This document shows, one piece after another, positions 1-11,729 of a stretch of 64,000 nt of DNA. Positions within the stretch are counted from its first letter, which is position 1. Every line of letters starts with the position of its first letter. The translations under genes and the position numbers were made by a program. Source of the stretch: Pyrenopolyporus hunteri (Eukaryota > Ascomycota > Sordariomycetes > Xylariales > Hypoxylaceae); the NCBI GenBank assembly GCA_902806595.1, contig CADCXC010000005.1, positions 620,001 to 684,000 of the forward strand. The letters run 5' to 3'. The notes under the pieces are model-generated. The model was not told the DNA's origin. It made no database searches and saw nothing but the letters and a program-made list of their open reading frames with translations.

Positions 1-498
1 GGTAGTCGGGCCCGGCCCTCCCCCAGCAGGTCGTCGACCGGTCCATCGGCCGTCAGCACGGGATTCTACCGCGCCCCCACGCCCCCGAACGTCGACGCGG
101 GATACGACTCCGAGCCCGCCATGACGCCTACCAGAGACAGGGATAGAGATAGAGATGAACATGAACATGTTAGGAACGGGAATGGGAGAGAAGACACGGA
201 TATGGACGGGGAGTACTACACTACTAGGAGTGCTACTAACACCTCCGCCAGAGCGGAGGGTATGAGTATGGATGTGGATATGGATATAAGCGCCAGCACT
301 GGGAAGAAAGGTGGCGTGGCGAGTTACAGCGAGACGCTGGCTAGGAAGGCGGAGAGGCAGTTGACGCCATCGTCGGAGGCCGATGGTGCAGGTGTAGGTG
401 TAGGCGTGGACTATGTGTCGTTGTCGAGTAGGCCGCCCCTGACACACGCCACGTCCGCGCGGAAGCCGTTGCCCGCCTTACCGGAGGATCCTGATTAG
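1..498 (+). CDS. C-terminal part of an unknown low-complexity protein (5' end outside window)
   Basis: Reading frame 1 is open from the first base to TAG at 496-498, giving 165 residues; the true start lies left of the window, so the ATG at 121 is probably internal. The protein is disordered: rich in Ser/Pro/Arg at first, then an RDRDRDRDE run (about residues 45-53), an alternating Met/Asp stretch (MSMDVDMD), a short Gly-Val repeat, and an end reading KPLPALPEDPD. No catalytic or membrane motif is visible. Tails of this type occur on many fungal signalling and cytoskeletal proteins, so no function is proposed. The frame is judged real because of its uninterrupted length, coding-like composition and position at the window edge. 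Confidence 0.6.
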   Translation, partial: GSRARPSPSRSSTGPSAVSTGFYRAPTPPNVDAGYDSEPAMTPTRDRDRDRDEHEHVRNGNGREDTDMDGEYYTTRSATNTSARAEGMSMDVDMDISASTGKKGGVASYSETLARKAERQLTPSSEADGAGVGVGVDYVSLSSRPPLTHATSARKPLPALPEDPD

Positions 499-1774
499 CT
501 GTTATACCCAATTATGATACCTAGGTACCCCATGTATGGTACGTAAAAAGTTTGCTTATTTAAGTTGAAGCCTGACGGCTATGAATAATGAGATCATGAA
601 TTAAAAAGGGAACGCACGCCGGTGTCTACGAAACCTACAGTTACCACATATCGCTTAAACAAAGGCGAAACGAAAAGTAACGATGAAAGCAGTCGTTATT
701 GCTCATGAATCTAAAGCTACGGTTTTTTTTCTCTATTTGCCATGAGTTTGCCATATAAGTTGTAAGTTCAAGCCCCCCAGCCGCCTTTTTTCCGTCCCGC
801 CAAAGGTGATGTGCTGGTCTGTATCAACGGACTGACGATCAACCCAACCTAAAACTAAGCAGCGCCCATAAGTCGTAATTATGGAGGCCTCAAGTCCCCT
901 GTCATGGAGAGGTATAGGTTAGGTACCGCAAGTATAGCGGTGCCTCGTCCATTGTATACCGTTACCCGCCGAAATACCTAAGACGTCGCAGATGCAAGAA
1001 TGAAGCCAGGGTTGTCTTATCTCTTATTTTCTCTCCTTTCCCCCCCTTTTTTTGACTTTTCTAATCTAATAAATGCCATAGAGAAAGCGACCGAGCATCT
1101 TCCCTCTAAAACGTGCACCAAGGGGAAATAAACGCTGGCGCACAATATAGATTGACCCTCTAAGGTATTCGTGGTCATTTTCGCCGAAATTTGCGCGATC
1201 GAAATCTCAAGGCGCAAATGATCACGCCTTATTCTGGTCTCCCGAATGTCGGAGATGCTGCAGAAATCTGTGATATAACGGAGGATGGAGAGTGTGTGAT
1301 AGTGGCTCTACCATTAGGGAGCCAAGATGTTGGGAATTCTCTTCGCCGAGAGGATTCCACCACGGTTCGAAAATCAGACCATTATGGTACCTCGACGACT
1401 CTCAGAAAATTGCTTAACCGTGGTTCAAATTTTTTTTTTTTTCAATGTTGAATTTTTGAAGATCGAAAACTCGAATGACGCTAGCAAATCCCCCTTGGTC
1501 GAGGCCAGGTGGTAATAGTTTGAAAACAGTAAAGACATCGCCAAACCTAAGCATATTTCAATTAGCTGGGACTCTTCGCGCCCACTGATTCGGGTAGAGC
1601 TGTCACCTACTAGCAAGCAAATCGCGGTAAATCGGCCCGGAGACCCAAAACTTTGATGTCATCCGGAATGCTTCCGAATTTGCGGAATGAAGTGTCCACG
1701 GAATTAACTCCTGCGAATAAAATAGGAACAATGCGGGCCCTTGGGGGGAAAAAATCGCAGGAGCTTCTAAGGGC
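499..1774. other. Intergenic spacer between two 3' ends
   Basis: The left gene and the Mei2-like gene converge here, so both 3' UTRs should lie inside. A TACCTAGGTACC palindrome is at 518-529 and short T tracts are near 722-730 and 1431-1441. The few short open frames lack coding character. No RNA gene was recognised. Confidence 0.6.
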
Positions 1775-4442
1775 CTACTGCGTAGGATAATACGCCTGTG
1801 GCAAAACAGCTGTATCATAATCATATTCGTCGAGCCGCGGGTTTCCGCGATCGAACTGAGAACGGCGTCGTCGTTGCTCATCGCGAAAGTGTTGGCCTGC
1901 GTTAGGAGTGAAAAGGCCTACTCGGATGACATCAGCAATTGCCATCTTCTGAAGACATAGGCTGGTCTCTACATACCGACATGCTCCGCATTTTCACAGC
2001 TTCTCTTCATCTTCGACTGGTTGTCGGGTTCGGGGAACGGCTCTTCCTCGCCAGCCAAGTCAGGGCATGGTCCGTTGAGGGTATAGAAGAGCTAGAAGAG
2101 AGTCAACTATCATTCTGACGCCCCTTACACGAAGTCAACTTACCTTAGGGCGATAATGCGGGGCCTCTAGCATCACTGAGCTGTTACGAAACTTCTGGAC
2201 AAGGCAGTCCTTGCCTTGGATAGCTGTGCCTCTGTTTAGTACCAGTATGAACACCTCGAATAGAAAATGATGCTGGCCAACTCACTGGCGTAAGAAACCT
2301 CTGCAACTTTGTCGCTCTTGAAACAATTCCAGCGCTGGTTGGCTCTGGCGTGGACAAACTAATGCGGTATTAGTACGCAGTCGACGGTTATTTATACCCA
2401 TAGGAAGTAAGAAGCCTTACGTCAATAATATCCAGCGGCTAGAGATTCGGTTAGTAAATTGGAAACTGTGTGCCAGAAGAGGGCGGGACTCACATCTACG
2501 AAGTTGATGAACGCATAACCGACGCTGTAGCTCGATCAGCATTTGACTCTTCTACGCCTGGAGGGGACTCCTTACTTGCAATCATTGGCGAAATCGATGC
2601 GCAGATACATAAAGTCGTACTTGCCCCAGCTAGAATCATCGACAATCTTCTTCAGAAGGGCCTGGTCGACTTTATTGGGGATGTTGCGCAGCATGATCTA
2701 TAGAATTAGTTGCTATCAATAGGAAGTTGGGCCTCAGGCAACTTACCGTCGTACGCACGTCAATGCCATCGCGGATACGATTGACGTCGACGTGATTGTG
2801 ATGATTGGCCGCATGGTAGTAGGGAGATCGGGAAATTCTCATGGCGTTCTGTCGACGGCCGTCCGGGCGACCATATTGTTGGAATTGTCGCGGAGTTACG
2901 AGATCCGTGGGCAACAAGGGGCTTTGCTGAGACATCGTGGGGCTTGCCAGGGAATAGTTGCTCGTTGGCAACATGCTGCTAGGGGTTCTGGGTGGTCCTT
3001 GGTCCAATACGTAAGGGGGGCTAACAGGCAGACCAGAGTACAGTACAGGCATCATTCCATAAGATGGTTGGAACGGATACCCACCTTGCGACGTGACGGA
3101 TCTGGCTGGAGTACTGATTAGCGAGTTTGCCGTGGACGGAACCACGGATTGTGGCCTTCCAATAGACATTCGTCGGAGGCCTGTGGCCAGCTCTGTCGCT
3201 GTGGCCACTGTTCTGGTCGGGCCGCCGATAACGCTCGGATTGACGGCCGGCATCAAATCGGGTCGGTATAGCGTAACGCAAATCTGAAGACCCTGATGCG
3301 AAGATGTTAGTGGATTGGTCTTCTACCTTTTAAGGGAAGTGGTTCTCACATTGATGACGACGCTGTTAAATTTTGAAACGGCGCGCAAAGACATCTCGTT
3401 GTCGCAATATTCGACGATGGCGCTCATCACGCTTCCTTGTACTCCATCTCGAATCTTGAAGGCAAACAAATCTCCCTCGGACTCCAGAAGTTCCTTTAGC
3501 AGACTCTCGATCTGCTGGAGGTTAATGCCGCTCGCTGAGTGCGGAAACACACTGAGATATAGCTGGCCTTCGTGAGCTGTCACAGAGCCTGCGCCAGGCT
3601 CTATTACCGAAGAAAACTCCCGGGGGCTGATTGAACGAACAGCCCAGTTAGGGGCCCCAAGAGTAATGTTCGAGAATACAGTGCAAGCGCTGCGGATATT
3701 GGCGAAACGGATGAAAACCTGGTCGCCGCACTCGTACACCTGTCTGTTTCCTTGAAAAGGCATGCCCATCTGGTGCAATCCCTATATATAGTTAACTTCG
3801 TTATACACTCATGTAATAAAGAGGAGATCTTACTGATAGGTAGAGTTCCACTTCGGCAGCAGTCAATTTTACGCCCATTCCGGCAGAGATAACTAGGCAT
3901 CTCGAGACCCCGGTCTCTGTGCTTAGTTTGTCGTGGACAAAATGAGTGGTAGAGGTGATGGGCATTGGCGAGGAACGTCCAGAGGTATGGCTATGGCGCA
4001 GGACCAGACTTCCCGGCAATGCATCTGCTCTCTTAGGCTCAGATGCTGAGCTGCGAGCGGCCATTGTTGGGGGTAGGGGTGAAAATACAGAAGCAGTAGG
4101 AGATAGCTTCTGTCCCGACTTGTATCCGGCGTCCGTAGAACTGACGAAGGGGTCCTTTTCCAGGAGCGAATTACTATGGTATAAGACGCTCGATCGCTCA
4201 AGAGACTGCGGTGCGCCCATATCATATTTGATGGGGCCGGCTTCGCGGGCTGTGGCGTTAAGAGAACCTAGGGCTCTAACGGATCTAGCAGAGCCATCCT
4301 CGGGGGAGAAGGTGGTTAGTCGAGTATCAGGAGTACCCTTGAATGACTCTGCAGCTCCACTCGAAGAGTGAGGCGACGCCGGGTTGAAGTGGCCCTCTCG
4401 GGCCTGGTGAATGCTCATCTTGTCGGAATACTCGTACGACAT
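1775..4442 (-). CDS. Mei2-like RNA-binding protein (C-terminal Mei2 RRM)
   Basis: Ten exons fit in phase: 4442-3834, 3781-3350, 3283-2747, 2697-2576, 2524-2494, 2438-2421, 2358-2286, 2223-2144, 2091-1977, 1917-1775; 719 residues. The C-terminal RRM is diagnostic of the Mei2 family: it starts DVRTTIMLRNIPNK, continues YDFMYLRIDFANDCNVGYAF, and ends with the TIQGKDCLVQKFRNSSVM segment. The N-terminal half is Ser/Pro-rich, followed by a weaker RRM-like region around residues 180-330. In fission yeast Mei2 binds RNA and commits cells to meiosis; in filamentous fungi the role is less defined. The ATG at 4442 is chosen because an apparent 5' UTR intron (4630-4508) removes the other in-frame ATG at 4553, and a stop lies in frame upstream of that intron's donor. 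Family assignment is firm; the start is good but not certain. Confidence 0.88.
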
Positions 4443-7400
4443 GGCCTTAGCGGTCGACCTAGTGGTTGGTGATAGTCTCGATATTGAGATTTTGGCTCGT
4501 CCTAGAACTAAATTCATAAGAGTAAGCAAACGTAAAGGATAAAATTTGGTCATAGAATTGACACGGATTTCCTGGTTATGACTATGTATAACAGGTCTTT
4601 CTTAGGAACGATCGTCGTATCTTGACTTACCTTTTCCTGTTTTAGGCTGGATAGGTGTTCAAAATGGACGACCACTTGAGAGGGGGTTTAATAAGTACTG
4701 CAGGTCTTCGCTGTGATCATCAGCAAAGTTGAAAACAATTTTGAGTCTACTCATCTAATCGAGGACAAGACATAAAGGCCCCGCAACACCGTATACAAAT
4801 AAATGGACAGCTAATGGTTTTATCAAATCAAGTCACACAAGTTGATGATACAGGGAAGGCCAAAAGCATTTATACAAGTTGGGAGTTGTAAGCTGGAATT
4901 ATCCGTGTTCTGAGGACCGCCACGAATGTTAAAAGAAAATAAAAACGAACATACCGAAGAGATTCTTCACGACTAGTGCACTGATCGGACAATCGAACTC
5001 AAATGATAGAAGAATATCTCACCGTATCAACGAAAGATTTCCCGTTTGATGTATGGATGACCTTGGCGTAGCCTGAAAGCAGCTATGGCCTGGTTGGGTT
5101 GTATCGTGAGGGACGTGAACCTAAAGTCGGATATGGGGGAAGAATCTATCTCCGTTGCTTAGAATCCCCGGGCTTAGGGACTATTGCTGCTGCATAGATG
5201 GTGAGCAATATTCATTAACGGTTTTACCTTATTAAAAAAAAAAAAAAAAAGAGGTGGAAGGGGATTGGGACGCAGGACTGCTGCGGTAGAATGTGTTTGG
5301 GGTTCCAGATTAATCGTTTGGCGAATATTGGGAAAGATCCCGGGTGAAGCGAAATATCGATGGACGTATATAGAAAGCGCGGTGCACTTGAAAGGAAAGG
5401 GTAATTAAATCGATGATTTGGGGCGTGTCTTTGGTGAGCGGGTGCAAGCCGCCACGCCGCGCCCAACTTTGGGTGTGTATATGCGTACGAATACCTCAGA
5501 TGAGATAAGGCCGTCGACATAGGACAACTTTTAATACAACAGGTTTCTGAATTAGGTAGCGGGAGTGGGGTTTATGGACGGGGTATGGAGGACGTGAAAT
5601 CGTAAGGAAATAGGAAAACTCACTCTGAATGTATAGTTTCTAAGAAACTCTGGACGAGACGTAGCAAGGTAGTGCGAGTACCTCGACACGACCTAGGTTG
5701 AAGTTGTTATGGAATCTGGGTGTCGCGTGGATTCCGAACCATACACTCATAGGGTGAATGGAATATTGTTGTTATATAATGCGAAGGGAAGTCGTCCGGC
5801 GGATGGGTAACGATTGTATGTTAGGTGTGCTAACCGATCGCAAAACGGGGCAATTGATGATTGAGAAAGTGCCCCGGAAGGCCTGAAGGTTCGTACTCGC
5901 ACCAAGACAAAAGGTCTAAAGTGAAGTAGTAAAGTAATGAGAGGTTGGCGGGGAGTCTGAATTTCTCAAGAAGATGTTGAACGCAACGTCGTTCCAACGG
6001 CAACGTATCTTTCCCCCAAGGGCAAGAAGTTGAGGGACGTCTAGGTGCGTGTTATCAATGAAATCCAGACCAACCCCAAGACTTGAAAATGGTCCAAGGT
6101 TGGAGATGATGTGGGTTGGGAGAGTGGTGCGTAAGTGGGAAGTGTGAGTAGGGTTGGCGGTTGTTGAGAGGATGGAGATGGGAGAGAACTTCGGCAGAGG
6201 GCTTTAAATGTGGCACGACGAAAAAAAACCCCAGATCAAATCAATTTTTTTTCTTTTTGGCAAATAATTTTTAAGAGGGGTAGGTGCGTCTCCTAGGTAC
6301 CTAACCATTGAATGTACTGATTCGCCTCGTAACTACCTGATATTCATTCCATTAGGTACATTCCCTCCATACTATGTGGAAGGTGCTCGTTTCGGGAAAG
6401 GACATGGGCAGTGGGCAAAAGGGGTATGTCAATTGTATCTATGTACACTATGTACCCTACGCACTCCGTCTACATGGACATACCGCACGATGGAGCAAAA
6501 TCAGTTGACAGTAAGATACATACCTACCTAATTTACATGCGCTTGTTTGCGTACCTAGTGACTTTTTAATGTTGATGACCCAGTTTGGCCAAGATATAGT
6601 TGAACGTGACTAAACGCGACTACAGTAAAATCAGGCGAATCATCAGGCCTTGCCCACACTGGCGGTGATTGCTACCATGTTCAGATGAAAGAGCCCCCCC
6701 CTGAGGGATTCTTCGGCCAATACCAATGCCATATCCTTGGGCTAATGTTAGGTGGTAGTTTGCAGTGCATTTACCCATCTACACGGTTCAACTACTAATA
6801 TCGTTCGCGTTTGTATCACGTACCCGTCTTAGATGCATAGTTCCTTCATTAGAAGTATAACGTCCTTTCGCCTATTGGTATTAAGGGTGGGTATTAAGGG
6901 TGCCTCCCCTGAGAAATACCAAACTGCTGACCTGTTGGTCTCATGATAGTACCTAGGTATTTAGGGTCTTCACCTCCCACCTTAGGTACTCAGTACTGAA
7001 AGTGGAAGGGGCATTGCTGGAATTATTGACTAGAAATCTGGGAGACGTTCTCCCTTTCTTGCCCTATATGCTATCGATTGTATTTTTCCTATTTCACAGC
7101 GTCTATCTCTACGCGGGTATTATGACGGCTGTACAAGTGGAGTGCTATAGGTATGTCCTCTCGCGTATGATGTACTAGGATTATGGGTAGCCGTATGATG
7201 ATTATATTTCGTTATCAATATTCCAATCATTATATGACTGGGTGAGACTCATATCCGAACTCTCAAAACGGCCATGACTGATTTTAGGGTGGATTGTGTC
7301 TGCTTGTTTACGCTTTATATGAAATAAAAAAATTTTTATAGAAAGGGAAACCCTAAGGATTTAGGACGACCTTAAAATACGAATAGCAAATGAGCATATA

Positions 7401-8359
7401 TCACTGGCTAATAAGCGCTATTGGCCATATTATAAAAAACGTCCTTATAGTAGGTGAATTAAAGAGAGAGTGCTCACATGCAGTGAAATAGGAGGAATCA
7501 TAAAAATTCTTTAAAGGCTCCCAAGCCTGCAGGTACTTGGAACCGAAGTAACATTTCAATACAAACACGCAGAGTTATACCACACAGAATAGATGTGTAT
7601 TCTAGGGTAAGATGGGAGGTATAGTAAAGGGCTAGGGGTTTACCTGTAAAATGGGAATGGGATAAAAATGCTCATACACAAACATATCTAAATGGGTAAA
7701 ATTTCTTTAGGTCGCTGAAGAACACCCTTTCATCACATAACCAGCACTAAATTGTTCGGTTATGGTCGTCAGGGGCTCATATGAAATATAAGTGAATGTC
7801 AACTATAAAACAGAGATATACATAGAATCGTGGTAATGGATGGAGTGAGGTTCTGCGCCACACCTGGAAAGCCACATCAATCCCTGTAAATGGAACAGAG
7901 ATGAAGAGGGACAAAATTTGAAGCATGTTAGGTGATGGGGCTCCTTTATGGGGTATCTAAGTGGGGTGGTCCGGTGAGGCTTATCGCATGCAGCTAAGGT
8001 ACCTTGAACCTAATATGCCTCTTACGGGACCGTGCATGTACCTGAGGGTACTAAGTAAATAGGTACCTAGGTATCTACCTACATTACATATATGCGCTTT
8101 ATGGACAGCTCGGCGTCACCTCTCCGTCGACATCGGCATAGTTCTCGGCTCCATCATCCGATAAAATCTTGGTAGCCGGCCTATATTCGAGGGCGAAGCT
8201 GACTACGCAGAGCGTCGAAGCAGAATTGACAATGAAGGCTTGCCCTTCTACACATCGCCCTGACCCGACACCGCACTCCGTCTCCTACTGAGCCCCTTCT
8301 GACCTGTACGGCGTTCCTGGTCGTATTGTGATGTGGCCAGGCCACGATCTGCCGCCGTC
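4443..8359. promoter_or_regulatory. Long divergent spacer between the Mei2-like gene and SEC15
   Basis: About 3.9 kb separates two genes pointing away from each other. It contains the 5' UTR intron described separately, a poly-A tract at 5234-5250, and TACCTAGGTA-type palindromes near 6292, 6950 and 8060. Composition becomes more AT-rich at about 7310-7870. The open frame at 5224-5520 on the minus strand has no coding character. Promoters and leaders for both genes must lie here; exact sites cannot be assigned. Confidence 0.5.
4508..4630 (-). other. Probable 5' UTR intron of the Mei2-like gene
   Basis: On the minus strand AAAAG|GTAAGT (donor at 4630) pairs with a pyrimidine-rich GAATTTAG acceptor ending at 4508, giving 123 nt. 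The frame upstream of the donor meets a TAA at once, so the flanking exon is noncoding, and the leader must extend into the spacer beyond 4631. Confidence 0.5.
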
Positions 8360-11193
8360 ATGCCGCGAAGGGCTCAAAATTACGATGATTACAACACCGC
8401 CGTCCAACACATCATTCTATCTTCTTCGGACGCCGAATTCCTCGATCAGTTAATACCCGTCCTGAAAGATGCGACAGCGACTAATAGAGCCGCTGCTCTT
8501 ACGCAAAACTTAACCCAATATGCCGAAGACCGGGAGGCCGAGATTGAGAGGATAGGATTGACGAAACATGAAGAGTTTCTAGACTCGGTCAACCATCTCC
8601 AAAATGTCCGCGAGCGAACCGTTGCCTTAACCGCCGACATCCTCGAGTTGAATCAGTCGATCCAAGCCAGCACGGAGAAATTGGCGCAGCAGAAACAGGC
8701 CTTAGTCAATACACGAGCCGTCCGGGAAAACATATCAGACGTATCCGACGCCCTAAAGGAATCTTTGAAGATCCTACATGCCGTCAACAACGCCCACGAT
8801 CTGATCCGCAAAAAGAAGTACTACGCCGCGCTCAAGTCTCTCGACGACCTCCAGAACGAGTTCCTTATCCCGATCATACAGAACAACTATGCCACCCAGC
8901 ACCAGCTCGCCAACTTGATACAGAAGTCCATCCCTGCGTCACAAAAGACCATATCCGAGGCCGTTATGACGGACCTCAATACCTGGTTGTTTCGCATTAG
9001 GGAAACGTCCCAGTTCCTTGGGGAGGTGGCATTCTACCATACCGAGATGCGTCGCACGCGGCAACGGGAAAGGGCGGAGAAGGACGACTTTCTAAACAAT
9101 TTTAAGCTTAACTCTGCTATCGAGCTAGTCTTTGACGAGAGCGAGGAGTTTGATGTCCTCGACAACGAGGAGCTAAAGGTGTTGTTTGCTGGTGCTACTA
9201 TTTTTATGGGTTCTACTTATACTAAACTAAGGGCCTAGGTCGATTTCACACCTCTTTTCGAAGCTTTGCATATCCACGAGGCTCTCGGCCAGAGCGATAA
9301 GTTCCGATCCGAGTACGCTGCTACTAGAAGGCGACAGAAAGAGCTGCTTTTACCAAGCTCCGTGAGCCTGGTTACCGATGATGAATCGTCGTTGAGCAGT
9401 CTGCTGGAGGGCATTGCTGGGTTTGCCATTATTGAAAAGGCAACAATGCGGCAGGTTCCCCAGCTACGCACAGCTGTTGATGTGAGAAACACCAAATGCC
9501 TCATCTACTTGGTAATATAACACTGACAATTCTAGGTCGAGGAACTATGGGATTCGATGTGTTCTGCAGCTATATCGCTTACGTCGAAGGCATTAAGTGA
9601 TATCAGTGATGCTCAAGTTCTCCTGAACATCAAGGGGCGGATTGATCTCTTCATCCTGACAATGGAGGTCGGTAGACCAGCGCCTCCCGGTGTAATAGTT
9701 TTCTAACTCAAGTTTCAGGGATGGGGATATTCGGTCTCAAGGCTCGATGAATTTTTAGTCGATCTCTTCGACAGATATGCTGAACTTCTGAAGAGAAGGT
9801 TTAGCGAGGACTTTCAAGAGGTATGGAGTCGCCAACCGTTGGAAAAAAACAAAAATGAATTAGCTAACCGTCTTGGAAAGATCGTATCGACTGATGATTA
9901 TATGCCGATGGCTATCAACACCAGAGAAGAATATGAGAAGGTGGCAAACGTTAGCTGGTTTACTCCGGAAAAGCCCCTCGAGGAACTAACGTAAGTGTTT
10001 GGTGTACACACACTCTTGACGACAATGAACTAACTAGTACAGGTTCCCATGTGTTTTGCCTTTCTCTCAGATGTACCCACTGTGTTGTATCGATATTAGG
10101 AATTTCCTTAACCAGTTCTATTTCTTCTCGGACGATCATTTCCAGCACCCGAATAAGATCGATGATACCCTACGAAAGGTACGGTTCACGTACGCCCAGC
10201 CTTGCTGTTGTAATGCTAACCTAGAGCCACTAGTCACTGGACGAGCTTCTCACTGAGAAAGTATGCAAGTCTCTGGTGGAGAGGCTGAGTTCGCAATATC
10301 TCGGTCAGATAGTGCAGATCTTGATCAACCTGGAGCACTTTGAAATCGCCTGCCAGGAGCTGGAGCAGCTACTAATTAGAGCACGGTCCTCAGGATCTGC
10401 TGGCGGGCCTTTGACTTTGGCGGCTACCGAACAGTTCAGGGAGAACAAGAAGACGGCCGAGAAACGCATCTTCGAGCTCGTCAACTCCAAGATCGATGAC
10501 TTGGTAGAGACGGCGGAATACGATTGGACGGCGTATAACCGGCCCACGGAACCGAGCAGTTACATGCAGACGCTCACCACGTACTTGGCCAATATCATGA
10601 ACTCGACGCTGCTAGGCTTGCCCAGAGAGATCAAGGAGCTTATCTACTTCGACGCGCTCAGCCACGCGGCGAACAAGATCCTCGTTAGTATTTTTTTCTT
10701 TTATCCTATTCATTACCCCAGACCAAGCCAGTACTAATAAATGAACCCCCCACAGGCGCTCCCTCTCTCTCCAGACGTCAAGAAAATCAACCCGAACGGC
10801 GTCGCTGCGCTATCCATGGATGTGGAACACCTGACGACCTTCGTCGACGGGCTCGAGAACGGCTTCATGCTGCGGTCCAACCTGGACGAGCTCGAGCAGA
10901 CCATCCACCTCTTGCAGTCCGACAACACGGACGAGTTCTTCGACATCTCCACCCGCAACAAGAAGTACGGACGCGTGGACGCTATGACCGGCCCCGCTCT
11001 GCTAGAGAAGTGAGCCCCCCTTCCCCTCTCCTTAATCGTAGCTATTTGAATGTAAGCGACCTCGGGGACTGGTTCGGCTAACACGGTGACTACCCAATAT
11101 AGGCTTACGCAGCAAATCTCGAGCCAGGGCCAGACCGCCCAGCGATTCGCCAATTTCTCGTCGAACCTGTCGTCCCGTTTCGGCACCAAGTAA
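8360..11193 (+). CDS. SEC15: Exocyst complex subunit SEC15
   Basis: Nine exons join in phase: 8360-9178, 9239-9481, 9536-9667, 9719-9820, 9881-9990, 10043-10178, 10234-10683, 10756-11009, 11103-11193; 778 residues, the usual fungal length. Sec15 belongs to the octameric exocyst that tethers post-Golgi vesicles to the plasma membrane and binds the Rab GTPase Sec4. Family signatures include an N-terminal coiled coil (about residues 60-150), the block FPCVLPFSQMYPLCCIDIRN, and SSQYLGQIVQILINLEHFE followed by ACQELEQLLIRARSS. The start is the ATG at 8360 (MPRRAQNYDDYN); the frame is open a little further upstream but with no ATG. Exocyst genes are usually constitutive and important for hyphal tip growth. 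The assignment is firm. Confidence 0.95.
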
Positions 11194-11729
11194 GGATGGC
11201 AAACAGGTTGGCGGACACTCTATATCGGCTACATCATATCGCCATACCACATTTCACGTTACGAGCAGGTTAGGGAACACTGTAATATACCTGGTAGGCA
11301 ACCTAGTCAAAAGAAAAGAAAAATCAAACTCGCATTCGTAGTACCTAAAAACCCGCAAACTGTGCCGGTTAAACCAGTAGTGACCTTATAACCCCTACGC
11401 CATACTACCAAATGAGAACATGAAATGTGCGTATCTGTGTGAGAATGTGTGTGTCTGTGTGTGTCTGTGTGCGTGTCCCCAAGTAATATTCACGGAAGCC
11501 TCGTTCTCTGGAATGTACTATCCTCCGAACCAATACCTATCGTAACCTCTTAACCTCTTAACCCGCCAACCCCTCATCTCTCCTCTTTTAGATATGCCAA
11601 TAAACCATCCAGGCAGTCCGTCGGGCTAGAGAAGACGTTTTCTTTGGGCGGCGTTAGCGTTTTATACTCGTCCAATAGCTGCTCGAGGTCTTTGCTCTTG
11701 CCCTCAACCGTCGATGCCCTGGCGCCGTC
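11194..11729. other. Convergent SEC15/HAP5 spacer with a GT-rich microsatellite
   Basis: The 3' ends of SEC15 and HAP5 face each other. An imperfect GT repeat (units GTGTGTGTCT) runs from about 11425 to 11475. From 11729 down to 11577 the minus strand continues the HAP5 frame past its stop codon for 51 codons (see findings), so part of this spacer may be coding. Confidence 0.6.

Noticed and set aside
4443..4553. Mei2-like protein starting at ATG 4553
   Set aside because: This ATG lies within a well-formed leader intron (4630-4508), so it should be spliced out.
5224..5520. 98-codon minus-strand frame near the poly-A tract
   Set aside because: Composition is noncoding, it ends in the homopolymer, and it has no recognisable motif.
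8333..8359. Upstream extension of SEC15 starting at 8333
   Set aside because: The codon at 8333 is GTG, not ATG; the first ATG in frame is 8360 and matches the family start.
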